A stretch of 64,000 nt of DNA from Atherix ibis (lineage: Eukaryota; Arthropoda; Insecta; Diptera; Athericidae): assembly GCA_958298945.1 (NCBI GenBank), contig OY282605.1, positions 40,526,811-40,590,810 on the forward strand. Direction: 5' to 3'. Shown piece by piece: positions 21,991 to 33,690 of this stretch (the first letter of the stretch is position 1; each line of letters starts with the position of its first letter). The translations under genes and the position numbers were made by a program. The notes beneath the pieces are model-generated. The model ran no database searches, was not told the DNA's origin, and was given only the letters and a program-made list of their open reading frames with translations.

Positions 21991-22560
21991 TAGCACAGTT
22001 ACAATTTGTCTTTTTGTCTCTAGCACAGTTACAATTTGTCTGTCTGTCTGTAGCACAGTTACAATTTGTCTTTTTGCCTGTAGCACAGTTACAACTTGTC
22101 TTTTTGTCTCTAGCACAGTTACAATTTGTCTTTTTGCCTGTAGCACAGTTACAACTTGTCTTTTTGTCTCTAGCACAGTTAAAATTTGTCTTTTTGTCTG
22201 TAGCACAGTTACAATTTGTCTTTTTGTCGGTAGCACAGTTACAATTTGTCTTTTTGTCTGTAGCACAGTTACAATTTGTCTTTTTGTCTGTAGCACAGTA
22301 ACAATTTGTCTTTTTGTCTCTAGCACAGTTACAATTTGTCTTTTTGTCTGTAGCACAATTACAATTTGTCTTTTTGTCTCTAGCACAGTTACAATTTGTC
22401 TGTCTGCCTGTAGCACAGTCACAATTTGACTGTCTGCCTGCAGCACAGTTACAATTTGTCTTTTTGTCTCTAGCACAGTTACAATTTGTCTGTCTGTCTG
22501 TAGCACAGTTATAATTTGTCTTTTTGTCTCTAGCACAGTTACAATTTGTCTGTCTGACAG
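21991..22560. repeat. Minisatellite: 19 units of exactly 30 bp
   Basis: Consensus begins TAGCACAGTTACAATTTGTC and ends TTTTTGTCTG or ...CTC. All 19 units are exactly 30 nt with only substitutions, chiefly at the TTTTTG/TGTCTG and final G/C positions. Because 30 is a multiple of three, several frames stay open on both strands (for example LETKRQIVTV repeats on the - strand), but none begins with ATG inside the array, so I do not call a protein. Confidence 0.95.
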
Positions 22561-22797
22561 AAGGTGTTGTTTTTCTGAACCTTTTAAAGACTTTTTTTAA
22601 AAAGAAAGTAAATTAATTTCTTCAAAGATTCAATATTTTTATCAGTTTTTGGTGTCGATGCTTACCTGAATGAGATTCGGTTTTTAATGCTACCGTAATT
22701 TTGGGGTCCTGATAAGGAATGTTTTCCATAGGCTCATTACAAAGCTGCAAAATAAGAGCCACATTTTCGATCATGGGCCCGAAATTTACGGCATATA
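22561..22797. other. Short spacer, nothing recognised
   Basis: Unique-looking sequence between minisatellite and mariner; no frame or motif recognised. Confidence 0.5.
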
Positions 22798-24047
22798 CCA
22801 GGTGTATAAGCTTAAATCCACTGTTTGGTCATCGTGAGTGAGAGTATTAAGCTAACATGGGCACGCCATACCTTTTTTTATGAGTTTGACATCTGTCAAC
22901 ATTAATCAGTGAACATTGTCCGCAATTTCATACAAAAACATACATTTTTCCTTTGGTAATCATGTCTAGTTTTGTGCCAGAAAAAGAGCATATGCGGAAA
23001 GCTCTGCTTTTCTGCTTCAATTTGAAGAAATCGGCTGCCGAATCGCATCGAATGCTTATGGAGGTCTATGGTGACAGTGCTTTATCGGAAACAACGTGCC
23101 GAGATTGGTTTTGTCTGTTCATAGACGGCAATTTCGACTTGTGGGACAAGAAGCGTAAAAATTGGCTTAGGAAGGATGAGGACCATCAATTGCAGGCTCT
23201 TTTGGACGAAGACGATACGCAACCGCAAAAAATTCTCGCGGAGCAATTGGGTGTTACTCAACTAGCCATTTCCATGCGTCTGGGTGTTATGGGGAAGATT
23301 GAAAAGATCGGAAAATGGGTGCCGCATGAATTGAACAATAGGCAGATGGAGCAACGCCAAAACACATGCGAAATCTTGCTCGCCAGACAAAAAAGAAAGT
23401 CGACCCTGCATAGGATTGTGATAGTCGATGAAAAGTGGACATACCATATTTCGAGAATCCTAAACGCAAGAAATCGTGGGTTGATCCCGGCCAACAATCA
23501 ACATCTTCCCCAAGACCAAATCGTTTCGGACGGAAGACGATGATGTGCGTTTGGTGGGATCAGCAGGGTATCGTCTACTATGAGATGTTGAAACCTGGTG
23601 AAACTGTCAATGCCCACCGCTACGACCAACAACTGATCAAATTGCACCGTGCTCTGCGTGAAAAAAGGACAGTTTATCAACAAAGACATGACAAGCTGAT
23701 TTTCCTCTACGACAACGCACCATCGCACACGTCAAAAATGGTCCAAAACTACTTGGAGATACTCAACTGGGAGGTGCTAACCCATCCCGCTTATTCACCA
23801 GACCTGGCTCCTTCCGACAACCACCCGTTTTCGTCGATTGGCCACGCGCTCGCTGAGCAGCACATCGATTCTTACGAAGACTACCGAAAGCGGCTGATGA
23901 ATGGTTTGCCTCGAAAGAGAAGGATTTTTTTTTGGCGTGGTATCCACAAATTGCCCGAGAGATGGGAAAAATGTGTAGTACTTTGAATAAATTTTGTTTT
24001 TGCTTTCTATGAACTAAAAAACAGCGAATTTAAGCTTATACAACTGG
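22798..24047 (+). mobile_element. Mauritiana-type mariner, full length, inactive
   Basis: Ends CCAGGTGTATAAGCTTAAAT and the complementary ...AAGCTTATACAACTGG, with TA at 22796-22797 and 24048-24049. 1250 bp. Same family as 15590 and 9098. Confidence 0.95.
22962..23990 (+). pseudogene. Mauritiana-type mariner transposase, one main frameshift
   Basis: Open from MSSFVPEKEHMRK through the DNA-binding half (ALLDEDDTQPQKILAEQLG, WVPHELNNRQME), then shifted near 23445 by a small insertion (DEKWTYHISRI in place of DEKW.YFENP). The second frame runs from YFENPKRKKSWVDPGQ through FLYDNAPSHTS to SPDLAPSDNHPFSSIGHALAEQ. Relatively young copy, but the frameshift and C-terminal changes inactivate it. Confidence 0.92.
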
Positions 24048-26285
24048 TAAGCGTGGCTGATATTTGTTGATACAGTGCACAATTTCCTTATTCAACAAGA
24101 CCTTAAAAAAGTCCAAAAGAATAAATTCCAATCGTATGTGTATGACCAAAACGGGAAATTACACGAAATGATTCGATGCAGTAATTGAGTTGTTTCTCAT
24201 CCTGTACGGCATATAGCACCGTCTTCTTAAAACCACATATCGTCCATATCCACACCTTGCAATTTATGTATAAAACACTAGATTTTCTGTTTTTATTTAA
24301 AAACAGAATAAAAATGATTATAAGAAAAAACAAAAAATTTCATTACATAAAAAATACTTTCGATCTCAGGTCGCTTTCGTAAATACTCAAACACGATACA
24401 TAAAATGTAGGTGACTTTTTTTTATAAATACCAACAACAATTTAGAATACAATGATCGTATTTCATTCTAAATCAATCAACACATGTCCTTTTTTGTTTT
24501 GTTTTTTTTTTGAATTTCTTATAAGGAAAAGTGTTTTTCGGTTCACACGAACATTTTAACATTATTTGAGGACAATCAGGTTAAACTAAAACGTGTATAT
24601 AACCACCTATCCCCTAAAACTTACCATAGCTTCCCAGTAAAGTAATGCTGGAATATACAAAAAAAAGATTATAGAGTTACAAGGTGGGAGGCTATTATTT
24701 TGCAACCTAGAACATTTTGAATTCGAAACAACAACGTGCTTTGAATACCTTCATTGACTGCTTATCGGAATCTAGCTATACAGATGCGATTACTTTTCCA
24801 TGAGCTGAACGCAAATACAACCGATTTCTAACATTATAACTAACCACCTTCAATCATTCTTCGACTTATCATTGCCATTCTTTTTTGATTCCTTTTCACT
24901 CCTACACTTATTCGTTCTTAGTCGACCATGAAAAATGACACTAAAAAAAAATTTTTGCGCTTGCGTTCTCTTCATAGTAGGAAAATTTCTCTGAATTCTC
25001 TTAAATTTCCGCTTTCTCTCATAATAAAGATTCAATTTAAATATTAATACTAAATTGTGTTATGGAATTCCAAATACCATATACAAAAGAAGGCCAGTCA
25101 GTAGTCAAAGATACTCCAAATAGAAAGAAAGTGTCAAACGAAAATCTTTACCAGACAGAGCCACTTTTCGCATCATTTTAAAGAATTCTTCCAACACTTT
25201 CTTTTCTATAATTTTCCTACTTTTTGTAGATTTTTTTTTTCAATCTCATTTAGTGAAAAAGTTTTCCAAGCAAAATAAGAATTGTAAAAAAGCGCAATAC
25301 CATAAATAATTTTTACGTGCGAATACTATTATTGAGAAAAGTCAATAAATTTTTAATTGTAAATTTACTAATTGCTGTGAAAATAAGTATAAAAGACAAC
25401 TTATCATCTTAATGTGAAATAAATATTTTTTTTAAGATTGTTTATAGAATATCCTTATTTTTCGACAGAGTAGCTAGGTCAACAGTAGAATAATTAATGA
25501 AAAAGTGGTTTTTGGTTAGTAATGATCAGTTGAATGAATGTAGGGAAAGTGGCTCTGAAAGTGAACAATTTTCATAAATAATAAAAAAAAAAAATTAAAT
25601 AATTTTGAAAAAAGTATTCCACAAAATTAATGAGTACTTAATTAAGTGTATACAAATTTAAAAATTAAGAAATTCGCTTAAAGTTATATTTGTGCGACTG
25701 TTGGAAGCCAAAAGAAGAAGAATATGCGAAATTAAGAGCGCCAATTCGACAATATTTTAACAAATAACCTTGAAAGAGGATGCCGTTGACAAATAGTTTA
25801 TTTTGATTACTCGAAACAACAAGGAAAATTCCAAGAATACTCGTAGTGCAAGTAAAATTTATTTTTGTACACATTCTCAGTTTATCAATCAACATCAGGT
25901 AAATGCCGCTCGAAATCGACAATCCTCATTCCAGCCAGACATTAGAATTATCTGCAATATCCACAATAGTAGTAGGAGTAGTTTAGGATACTTTAGCTCT
26001 CAATTATCCTTGAGAGTAAATATTTAAACTCACTCTACATACTATATTGATGAAATGGAGCTAAATCAATAGTTAGCGTACAAATGAAAATTACAATTCT
26101 CGTTAAGGACTATTGATTCTGAATGGGACAATAGCTATCAAAACGATACAAAAGAATATAAATAATAAGAGCAGTAACAAACCACCCACTAAATCTTAAT
26201 AAGAAAAAATTTTGGAAAAAGGACACATCAATAATTTATTATTAGAAAATAAATTATTTTAAGTGGAGGTCAACAAGTCGCCAAA
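24048..26285. other. Intergenic; upstream region of the putative alternative EFR3 exon
   Basis: No transposon ends or coding exons recognised. 25500-26285 directly precedes the ATG at 26286 and may contain its promoter and 5' UTR; I cannot place a start site. Confidence 0.4.
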
Positions 26286-26370
26286 ATGTCCATGATTAAA
26301 TGCTGTTTTGAACCAGTCGAACTTCCGGAATTCGTCGATACTGTTGTACAAAAATGCACAGATCCAGGAT
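26286..26370 (+). CDS. Candidate alternative first exon of EFR3
   Basis: ATG in a good insect context (GCCAAAATG) opens 28 codons plus one base: MSMIKCCFEPVELPEFVDTV... to KCTDPG, ending at a strong donor (GTAAGT at 26371). No other exon follows for 17 kb except transposons. The donor phase (1) equals that of the 7-nt EFR3 exon 1, and joining to 43493 reads KCTDPG-CCGCCSALRPRY without a break, giving 815 aa. It would add Cys residues (KCC, KC) to the palmitoylation region of EFR3. Seen: start, donor, phase, strand. Inferred: that it belongs to EFR3. Confidence 0.5.
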
Positions 26371-27830
26371 GTAAGTACTGCTATAGTATAAATTTTACTC
26401 AAATTTGATCCTTTTTCTTTCTTTCTAAAATTATTTATTTGACTAGTTAATTATCAGTTTTATGAACGCACATAAATTCGTAACCTCAAGCATATAATTT
26501 AGTAAATTACTCAAGAAAATTATTATAAATCTGATCTGAATTTAATAATAGATTATTAATAATTTTATTTAAGAATTATTATTTAATTATTTTGAAATTA
26601 TCATTTACAATAATTAAATATAAAAAGAAGTTATAAGAGAAATGTGCAAAGTTGTTTTTGTTTTATAAACTATAATCGATACTGAATAATATTAACATTA
26701 TTTAGTATTTACTATGAAATTATGCTCCCATTTCAATATAATAACTAATTATTATAGCTCTACTATATAATAATTATAATAATAAATTAAGAAAAATTCT
26801 AATCACAAATATATAAATTTTTTGCTAAAAAATACTCGACACATAGAAAGTCAAAATCGTGACTTGATCAAATTTGCACAAGAACAATTTTTTGACTACA
26901 TAATATCATGTAAAATAAATTATTTTTTTTGCTTTAATATAAAAATACAAGTATTAAGATTATAATTTTATAAAATATTTTTTTCCAAAAAAAAAAGAGA
27001 ATAAAAACATATAAAAAAACAGAATATTTTTCATGTACACGTAGTTCTATTGAAAAGACAAAATTTAACAAACTCGATATTTATTCCTTAAGAAATAATT
27101 CCAAAAAGGAGTTTTGAAAAATAATATTACTAACAAAGAAAAAACAATCATAATAGAAGTAATTTATAAAATTTTTTTTTGTTAAGTCATGTAATTAAAA
27201 ATCTGAATGTCACACGATCTAGTCAATCAACTTTTAAAGTCTTACTCGTAATGTCTTGAATTCTCGGAAAATGAAGAAAAGTTTTTCGGGTTCTACGAGA
27301 AAATTTTCTTTAGTAAAAGCTTATTGGAGAATTAAGGATATTAAATCTTTTTAGGTTACTTAAATTCGTAAACGATAAACTTAATAAAAAGCCTAAAAAA
27401 TGTTATTACAGTTAGAAAACAACTTTTATTGCTTCAGTCAAATATTGTTGGATTAGCAAATAATTTACAGAACGTGTACGTGAACAGCATGCTATCCAAA
27501 TTATCCTTTTTAACAATGCCATCCATTTGTATAATATAATATAATTTTCAAAGCTACTGTTCTTGATTTTTACAACCAAAATAGTAATGGAAATATTTAA
27601 TGAAAATATAAATATTAATGAGAAACTATTACCGCCTAGTTTGTGTTTCAAAATTTTGTTCTTCTCCAAAATCACTTAAGTGCGTACTGTTTTTGTTTTT
27701 GTTTTTTTTGTTTGTTATTTATTAATAGAGAAAAAACCATTTTGATTTTGGGTACTTATTAATAAGGAGAATTTATTATTAGTAAATTTTAATAAAAAAA
27801 TAATCTAATTACCTCCAATATACTCCAAAA
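26371..27830. other. Very AT-rich, putative EFR3 intron; nothing recognised
   Basis: No domains, repeats or transposon ends stand out; homopolymers and short ATT runs dominate. Confidence 0.5.
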
Positions 27831-27834
27831 ATTT

Positions 27835-28800
27835 CCTAATAGAGCAATAGTCTTCCTTGCTACACAATATATCTCCATCCTTCAAACAACATATTTCCAA
27901 ATCCTTTGGAAATTTTCCATTATAAAACTGATCCCTACATCCAATCAACCAATAAACCACCCCACTTTCTACAGACCAATAAGTCTCCTTCCAATCCTTC
28001 TAAAAATCTTTGAAAAATAGTCCTCCGCCACATATATCCCCTACTCGAATTCTCAAATTTAATTCCTAATCATTAATTCGGTTTCCGTTCCGAACACTCT
28101 ACTACCCAGCAGTGCCATCGAGTTATCAATTTCATCGCATCCTCTTTAAAAAAAAAAAAAAATAGTACTGTTCCGGTGTGTTTTTTGATATAAAACAAGC
28201 TTTTGATAGAGTTTGGCACCACGGCCTACTCTGGAAATATAAGCGGATTCTTCCCTCTAATATATCTTTTTCCTAGTCCTAAAATTATTTCTTTCCAACC
28301 GATACTTCCAAGCAATTGAATCTTATGAAATCTTCGATATTGGCTGGTATTCCACATGGAAGAATAATGGCACCCAAACTCTACAACATTTACCTTCTTT
28401 GCTATATACGCCAATGATACGGCCTGCCTACGCCAATGATCTCCAACAAGCTTCTGAAATTTTCCGAACCCTTATTTAAACCCTATATACCCGATTTGTG
28501 TCCTCCCATATACCTATAATTTTGTAGCAGTGCCAAACGCTTGACATGGAACCTACAAACGCTTGACATGGACCCTACACACAAGACTTAAAAGACAAGA
28601 ACTAAAAAGACGATACCTACAACTACGTGTACTTTTACTTCTAGACAAATATTCTAAACTCACTATAGAGAGCAAAGTACTTTTATACAATATCCTACTG
28701 AAACCCATCTGGAGTTATGGACTAGAACTCTGGGGCTTCAATCAATATATATACTCCGCATTTGATCATGTCTTTCACCTAAGTTTAAAGTTTGACTTAC
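27835..28800 (+). mobile_element. Jockey-like non-LTR retrotransposon remnant (reverse transcriptase)
   Basis: Broken frames give, in order, SIIKLIPTSNQPINHPTFYR, PISLLPILLKIFEK, the QAFDRVWHHGLLWK region near 28197, a decayed catalytic YADD (YANDTA near 28408), and SKLTIESKVLLYNILLKPIW followed by SYGLELWG near 28650-28735. This is the Jockey-clade RT order from finger domain to thumb. 5' and 3' ends are missing; many stops. Confidence 0.8.
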
Positions 28801-28989
28801 GATAAGTTGCAACGAGCCTATTGAGGAACATTCCCAATCAATAACGCGTCTTTCGGTGGTATAAAGGATTTTTGTAGGTTCGCGAAGCAGTAAAAGATAA
28901 ATCTCACTCAGAAAAGCTTTCAACATCGAAAACTAATGAAAATGTGGAACGAGGTAGGGGTTCTTGTGAGGTTAATATTGAAGCTGATG

Positions 28990-29395
28990 AGTGAGTTTTT
29001 GAAAAAATCGTGAATGGCGTTAGATCGGACATTATAGACACTTGGATGCTCTACCAAGACAACATCTGCTTGTCACATGGCCAAATAGGGAGGTTGGGCA
29101 GCTGCAGGACTCCAATTTTCAAACAATGGAAATCTTATAGGAACCCAGCCTTCCGGTTTCCCTAATCAAAGTCTGTGTGAATTATTTTTGCTCCTCAAAC
29201 ACTTGAAAGAACGTCATATTGATACTGTCGATAACATCGAGAGAACTGTAACAGACCAGCTAAAGGTAATTCCAGCTGAACATTTCTGGTAGTGCTACGA
29301 AGAATAAAGAAACAATGCCTCCGCTAATGTTCAGCTGCCCAAGACTACTATTCTGAAGGGGAATAATATTAATTCATAAAAATAAACGAGAATTG
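28990..29395 (+). mobile_element. Mariner-like 3' remnant
   Basis: MLYQDNICLSHG near 29047 resembles the second-Asp motif, then SLCELFLLLKHLKERHIDTV and a C-terminal ILKGNNINS like the usual YFEGDNI. No terminal repeats identified. Confidence 0.5.
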
Positions 29396-29995
29396 TTGAA
29401 AAAACCTCGTAACTCTGATTTTATTATCGGAGAATAGTAAAAGTCTGATGGACACTTTTTTGTATCCATGATTACGTGAAATTGAATTTGTAAATACTTT
29501 AACAGACTTTTTTATAGCAAATTGTCGACCAATTTTGGTAATTTAGTAAATATTTTGCTTGTTTGTGAGTATGCTGGTATATAAGCCAAATATCATAATA
29601 TAGCGCCATGACCATGAAGTCATTTGGTAACCTGTGAGTGAATGGGTTTAATGAAATCGATCATTTGTTAGATTGTTGGTAAAGCATGTTAGTATCCTTT
29701 AAAAAAATTAGATAAAGGCTTGGAAAGGGAAATCTAATTAAATTTTGGGTAAACTGATAAATTTTTTTTAAATTTTCGGTAAGGTGACATGGATAGATGG
29801 AGTGAAGTAAGTATCCAAAAAGGATAATTATATTAAAAATTATATTTTAAGTTTAATTATAATATTATTTTTTAGAGAATATAAAATGGGTGTTTTGAAG
29901 GGTGATAATATTAATGTATATGAATAAACATATCCACATCTCGTAGACAGTATAAAAATATGAATCCAAAAAAATCTTACAAAATCTTTATTATA
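29396..29995. other. AT-rich, includes a copy of the dispersed repeat
   Basis: TATAGCGCCATGACCATGAA and CATTTGGTAACC at 29600-29632 match the repeat at 10430, 12800 and 15280. Nothing else recognised. Confidence 0.4.
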
Positions 29996-30478
29996 GGGTG
30001 TCCCAAAATTCAAGGAAAGAGTAATTGTTTCTTAGTATATATGGTATGTGGCATCGTCTTGCCTCATATCATCTACAATCATATCTTTCAATTTAGGCAT
30101 AAAAACTGGATTAACCATGTCACGATAGCGAGCACCAGTAACTGCATTTTCGAAGAAGAATGGTCCGATGAATGCAAACACTAACAAGTTGTGGATGCAT
30201 TAGTTTCTCAACAATCACTCGTGGATTTTTTAAATTGCAAATGCGTCAATTTTCTAGTTGAACCAGTCTCCTTAATTTTTTTAATTAATCTCTTCACAGT
30301 TGACGAACATTGCCAACTATAGCTGCCAAACCTTTTTTAATAACAAATATTGTTCAACAATTAAAACGCTCCATTTTTAATAACCTCAGAATTGTCAGCT
30401 GTCACATTATCATTTTTTTTCGTTGGCAACACTTTACCGTACAAATGGCGTCAAATTCAAATCTTGCGTGAAGTTTAT
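29996..30478 (-). mobile_element. DD41D transposon, internally deleted copy
   Basis: Close relative of 46733-47577 in the same orientation. Left end GGGTGTCCCAAAATTCAAGG; the right end is a decayed complement (CTTGCGTGAAGTTTA). The - strand start codon region CGCTCCAT at 30370 equals MER of the family. The C-terminal part is missing, leaving a short non-autonomous relic. Confidence 0.7.
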
Positions 30479-31901
30479 TATGCACGCCCTTTATTTTCGT
30501 TCCTCAACTCTACTACTTGAAACAAAATTCTCTAAAACTATTATAATTAATATGCTTTTTTATAGCATGGCTTTAAAAGTTTATCAACAAACTAAGCAAA
30601 AAAAATATACGATTAAGAGTCCATAGTTCATAGGGGATTTGGTGAAAGTACGTAAGAAGCTTTCTCAAACGCAATTCATTTTCTCCCAATTGCATAGTAA
30701 AATTTATACATTTTATCAATGTTAAAACATTATCGATAAAAGCCTATACATAATCGAATATAGACTATGGAAAATATATTTTTTTCTTTTCGATAAGTGC
30801 ACAACATAATATTGATACTCCTCGTACTTGGGAAGCATACTCATCCAATTGGCACTTATCAGGTTTCACATCCAAGAATAAATCGTGTACGTTTCAGGCT
30901 TCTGCTTATAAGCTGCTAGCTTCTGGCTTTGGAATTGAACTTAACTAAACCAATACAACTTCCGGCGATCATTTTGCTTTTATAATAATATTAACGAAAA
31001 CATAAAAGCAATCGATTTTCCCCTTAGATGCAAGAACATATCATTCGAATTGGGTATGTTAATATCTGAAAGGGTGTAGCTGGTGAATGAATTGTCACCA
31101 TCAAAGTGCTCATATTTCATGTCATCTAAATAATAAAAAAGCGGCAAAAGTATAAAAAATAAAATGAAAAAGAAGCACAAAGAGTAGAGCTTTATGTTGT
31201 TTCAAAGGCTGACAGTGTATTTCTATTCGTAATAGAAATACAATAAAATGGACACAAATATGATGTCGACAGAGTATACGAGTACAGAGAATAAGATATA
31301 AGGGATAAAAAAGGATCTGTTTGTATGAATAAAAGTCAAAGAAATTATATGAGGAGCAAAAAGGATGGGCTATGTGGAAAGGGCTATGTATGTATGGGGA
31401 CTGGAAGTACCGACAACTGAAAATCTAGTGCACACAAATGCATATAATATTTTCCAGACTATTTTTAACTAACACTAAAAAAGGAGCAAAAAATTATCAG
31501 AAAATCTTATTGCGGAAAGTTTCTCTCTTCTTCTTTCTACTTAATTATTTAATATAAAAGCTCAAGTATCACGTTAAAAACATTCTGAACAAGGATACTT
31601 CACCCAATTTATGGATATTTGTTATCTTCAAAAGTGTTTTATTTTTAGTCAATAATATAAATCATCTCATCAAAAAACCCATTTAAATTCGATCCTTGCA
31701 CGGATATCGTTTACGTTTTATTGAAAGTATAAATCAATTTGTATTTTTATTGAATATTAAGTTTAGTGTTTTGTTGTTTTTTTTTGATTTTTTTGTCATT
31801 TTTTGTTTTTTTACTATTTCGGTAATATCCTTGATTCTAGAGAATTATTCATTTTATAACTCGGAAAGTACAGTCCCATAATTTTATTACTGTTCAAAAT
31901 A
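30479..31901. other. AT-rich DNA, no supported gene
   Basis: A - strand frame at 30980-31177 (hydrophobic stretch then LDDMKYEHFDGDNSF) looks protein-like but lacks an ATG or a clear donor. A 12-bp palindrome lies at 31217-31243. Confidence 0.4.
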
Positions 31902-33125
31902 CGAGGGTCGTTCAATAAGTCCTTAGAAAAAGATGGAAAAAAACTGTTTTTTTTTTTTTTAAATTTTATTATTTTTCAACATAATCTCCTTTTAGCTCTA
32001 TACACTTTTCCAACCGTTTTTCCAAAATTTTTATCCCGTCCAAAAAATAGGATTTCGGAAGTTCTGCAAAATACTCATCCGTTTGAGCAATGACATCCTC
32101 GTTGGAAGTGAACCGTCGTCCGCCAAGCCATTTCTTCAGATTGGGGAAAAGAAAATAGTCACTCGGGGCCAAATCTGGTGAATAAGCGGGATGCTGCAAC
32201 AATTCCATTCTCAATTCCACAATTTTGGCCATGGAAAAAGCGCAGGTGTGCACACGCGCATTGTCCTGATACAAGAGGATTTTTTTTTTCTTCAGATGGG
32301 GGCGTGTCTCTTTGATTTCCTCGCTCAACCGTTGCAATAACGACGCGTAATACGCTCCTGTTATTGTTTTTCCTTTTTTCAAGTAGTCGATAAAAATGAT
32401 GCCCTGCGAATCCCAAAAGACCGTGGCCATCACCTTGCCGGCCGATGGCACAGTTTTTGCCTTCTTCGGAGCCCGTTCACCCTTGAAAATCCACTGTGAT
32501 GACTGTCTCTTCGTTTCTGGAGTGTAATAGTGTGTCCAGGTTTCGTCCACAGTGACATATCGACGAAGGAATTCGGCAGGATTGCGATGAAAGAGTGCCA
32601 ACATAGCCTCAGAGTCCACTACACGATTGCGCTTATTCTCCTCTGAGAGCAAACGCGGCACCCATCTTGCCGAAATTTTTTTCACGGACAATTTTTCATG
32701 CAAAATTGAAGCGACTGTACCTTGTGATATGCCCGTGGCCTCAACTATTTCGCGCACTTTAATTCGCCGATCGTTCAAAATTAGATCGTGGATTTTGTCG
32801 ATGATTTCAGGAGTAGACACCTCAACTGGGAGTCCTGAACGATGTTCATCTTTTGTGGATGAACGGCCACATTTAAATTCATTCACCCAATTGTAAACTG
32901 TCGCAAACACAGGTGCAGATGTGCCATGAACTGTTTGATGACAGCCCTAAACTCGCTTTTTTCCATTGTTATGCATAAATAAATGTCGTTAACTTTAATC
33001 GACGATAGAAATTGACCTACGCTATGTATCGAGCTGAAATTTTGACAGCTGTCCAAAAAAAAATCTTTACCGACACTACGAGCGCAATTTCTTGGATTTT
33101 CTAAGGACTTATTTAACGACCCTCG
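31902..33125 (-). mobile_element. Mariner, full length, nearly intact transposase
   Basis: Terminal repeats CGAGGGTCGTTCAATAAGTC and, at the other end, CGAGGGTCGTTAAATAAGTC (one mismatch). TA at the left, CA at the right. 1224 bp. The transposase runs on the - strand. Confidence 0.94.
31969..32966 (-). pseudogene. Mariner DD34D transposase, broken only at the N-terminus
   Basis: The family start MEKSEFRAVIKQF is at 32966, but a deletion joins it out of frame to HGTSAPVFATVYNWVNEFKC. From there 313 residues are open to the stop: second helix-turn-helix (KVREIVEATGISQGTVASIL), WVPRLL, TVDETWTHYY, LYQDNARVHTC and SPDLAPSDYFLFPNLKK with all three Asp, then KGDYVEK. The missing segment covers the first DNA-binding helix. 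Related to, but distinct from, the irritans-type copy at 5-2459, which lacks residues at the same place. Confidence 0.9.
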
Positions 33126-33229
33126 CATATATTGTTTTATTTGCCATTTTGTATTATGGAATATTTTTTTATAAAATTTTTTTTAAAGTTTGAAAAACTT
33201 TTTAAAAACGGTTATTCTGCCATAGTTAC

Positions 33230-33630
33230 GTTTTGCACTTCAAGAGGAATATATTTTGTCTTCAGTGATGAAATTTGGTTTAGATACGAGGATTTTAAAT
33301 ATGAGACTCTAAGATCCTTTGAATGATAGAAGTCATTTTATTCATGAAAAGTTCCTGTCTGATATGCAATCTTGGTCTTGAAGAATTATTGGCTCCGAAA
33401 GTTCCATTGATCCGAAGAAATAGAGACCGTCACCATCAATTCTGAGCTCTATGGCCGTATAATAACCAGTTTGTTTAGGTCCAAGAATACTCGTATAAAC
33501 AGCACCACAAATCACACAACACGATAAATTTTGCATTTAATGTGCAAAAAGTTCTCAGGACGTGTAATTTCAAGATTTTTTGATATCAATTGGACTCCAA
33601 AATCTTGCGATTTTCTGATGAAAAACTTTT
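33230..33630 (+). mobile_element. DD41D transposon remnant
   Basis: FSDEIWFRYEDF, ETVTINSELYGRIITSLF and RVISRFFDINWTPKSCDFLM match the DD41D catalytic domain in order; much sequence is missing between them. Closest visible relative is 14510-14880. Confidence 0.65.
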
Positions 33631-33690
33631 TTTGTAGATTTTAAATACTTAAGAGTTAGATATATATTTATAAAAAAGTATTTTTTTTAC

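Noticed and set aside
21889..22536. Long - strand open frame of 10-residue repeats (LETKRQIVTV) over the minisatellite
   Set aside because: Open only because the unit is 30 bp; frames on the other strand are open too and no ATG starts it.
28563..28805. Frame MTWTLHTRLKRQELKRRYLQ... as a host gene
   Set aside because: It is the thumb part of a Jockey-like reverse transcriptase (LLKPIWSYGLELWG).
30980..31180. - strand frame with hydrophobic N-terminus and LDDMKYEHFDGDNSF
   Set aside because: Looks protein-like, but starts after a stop without ATG, with no clear acceptor or donor; not enough to call an exon.
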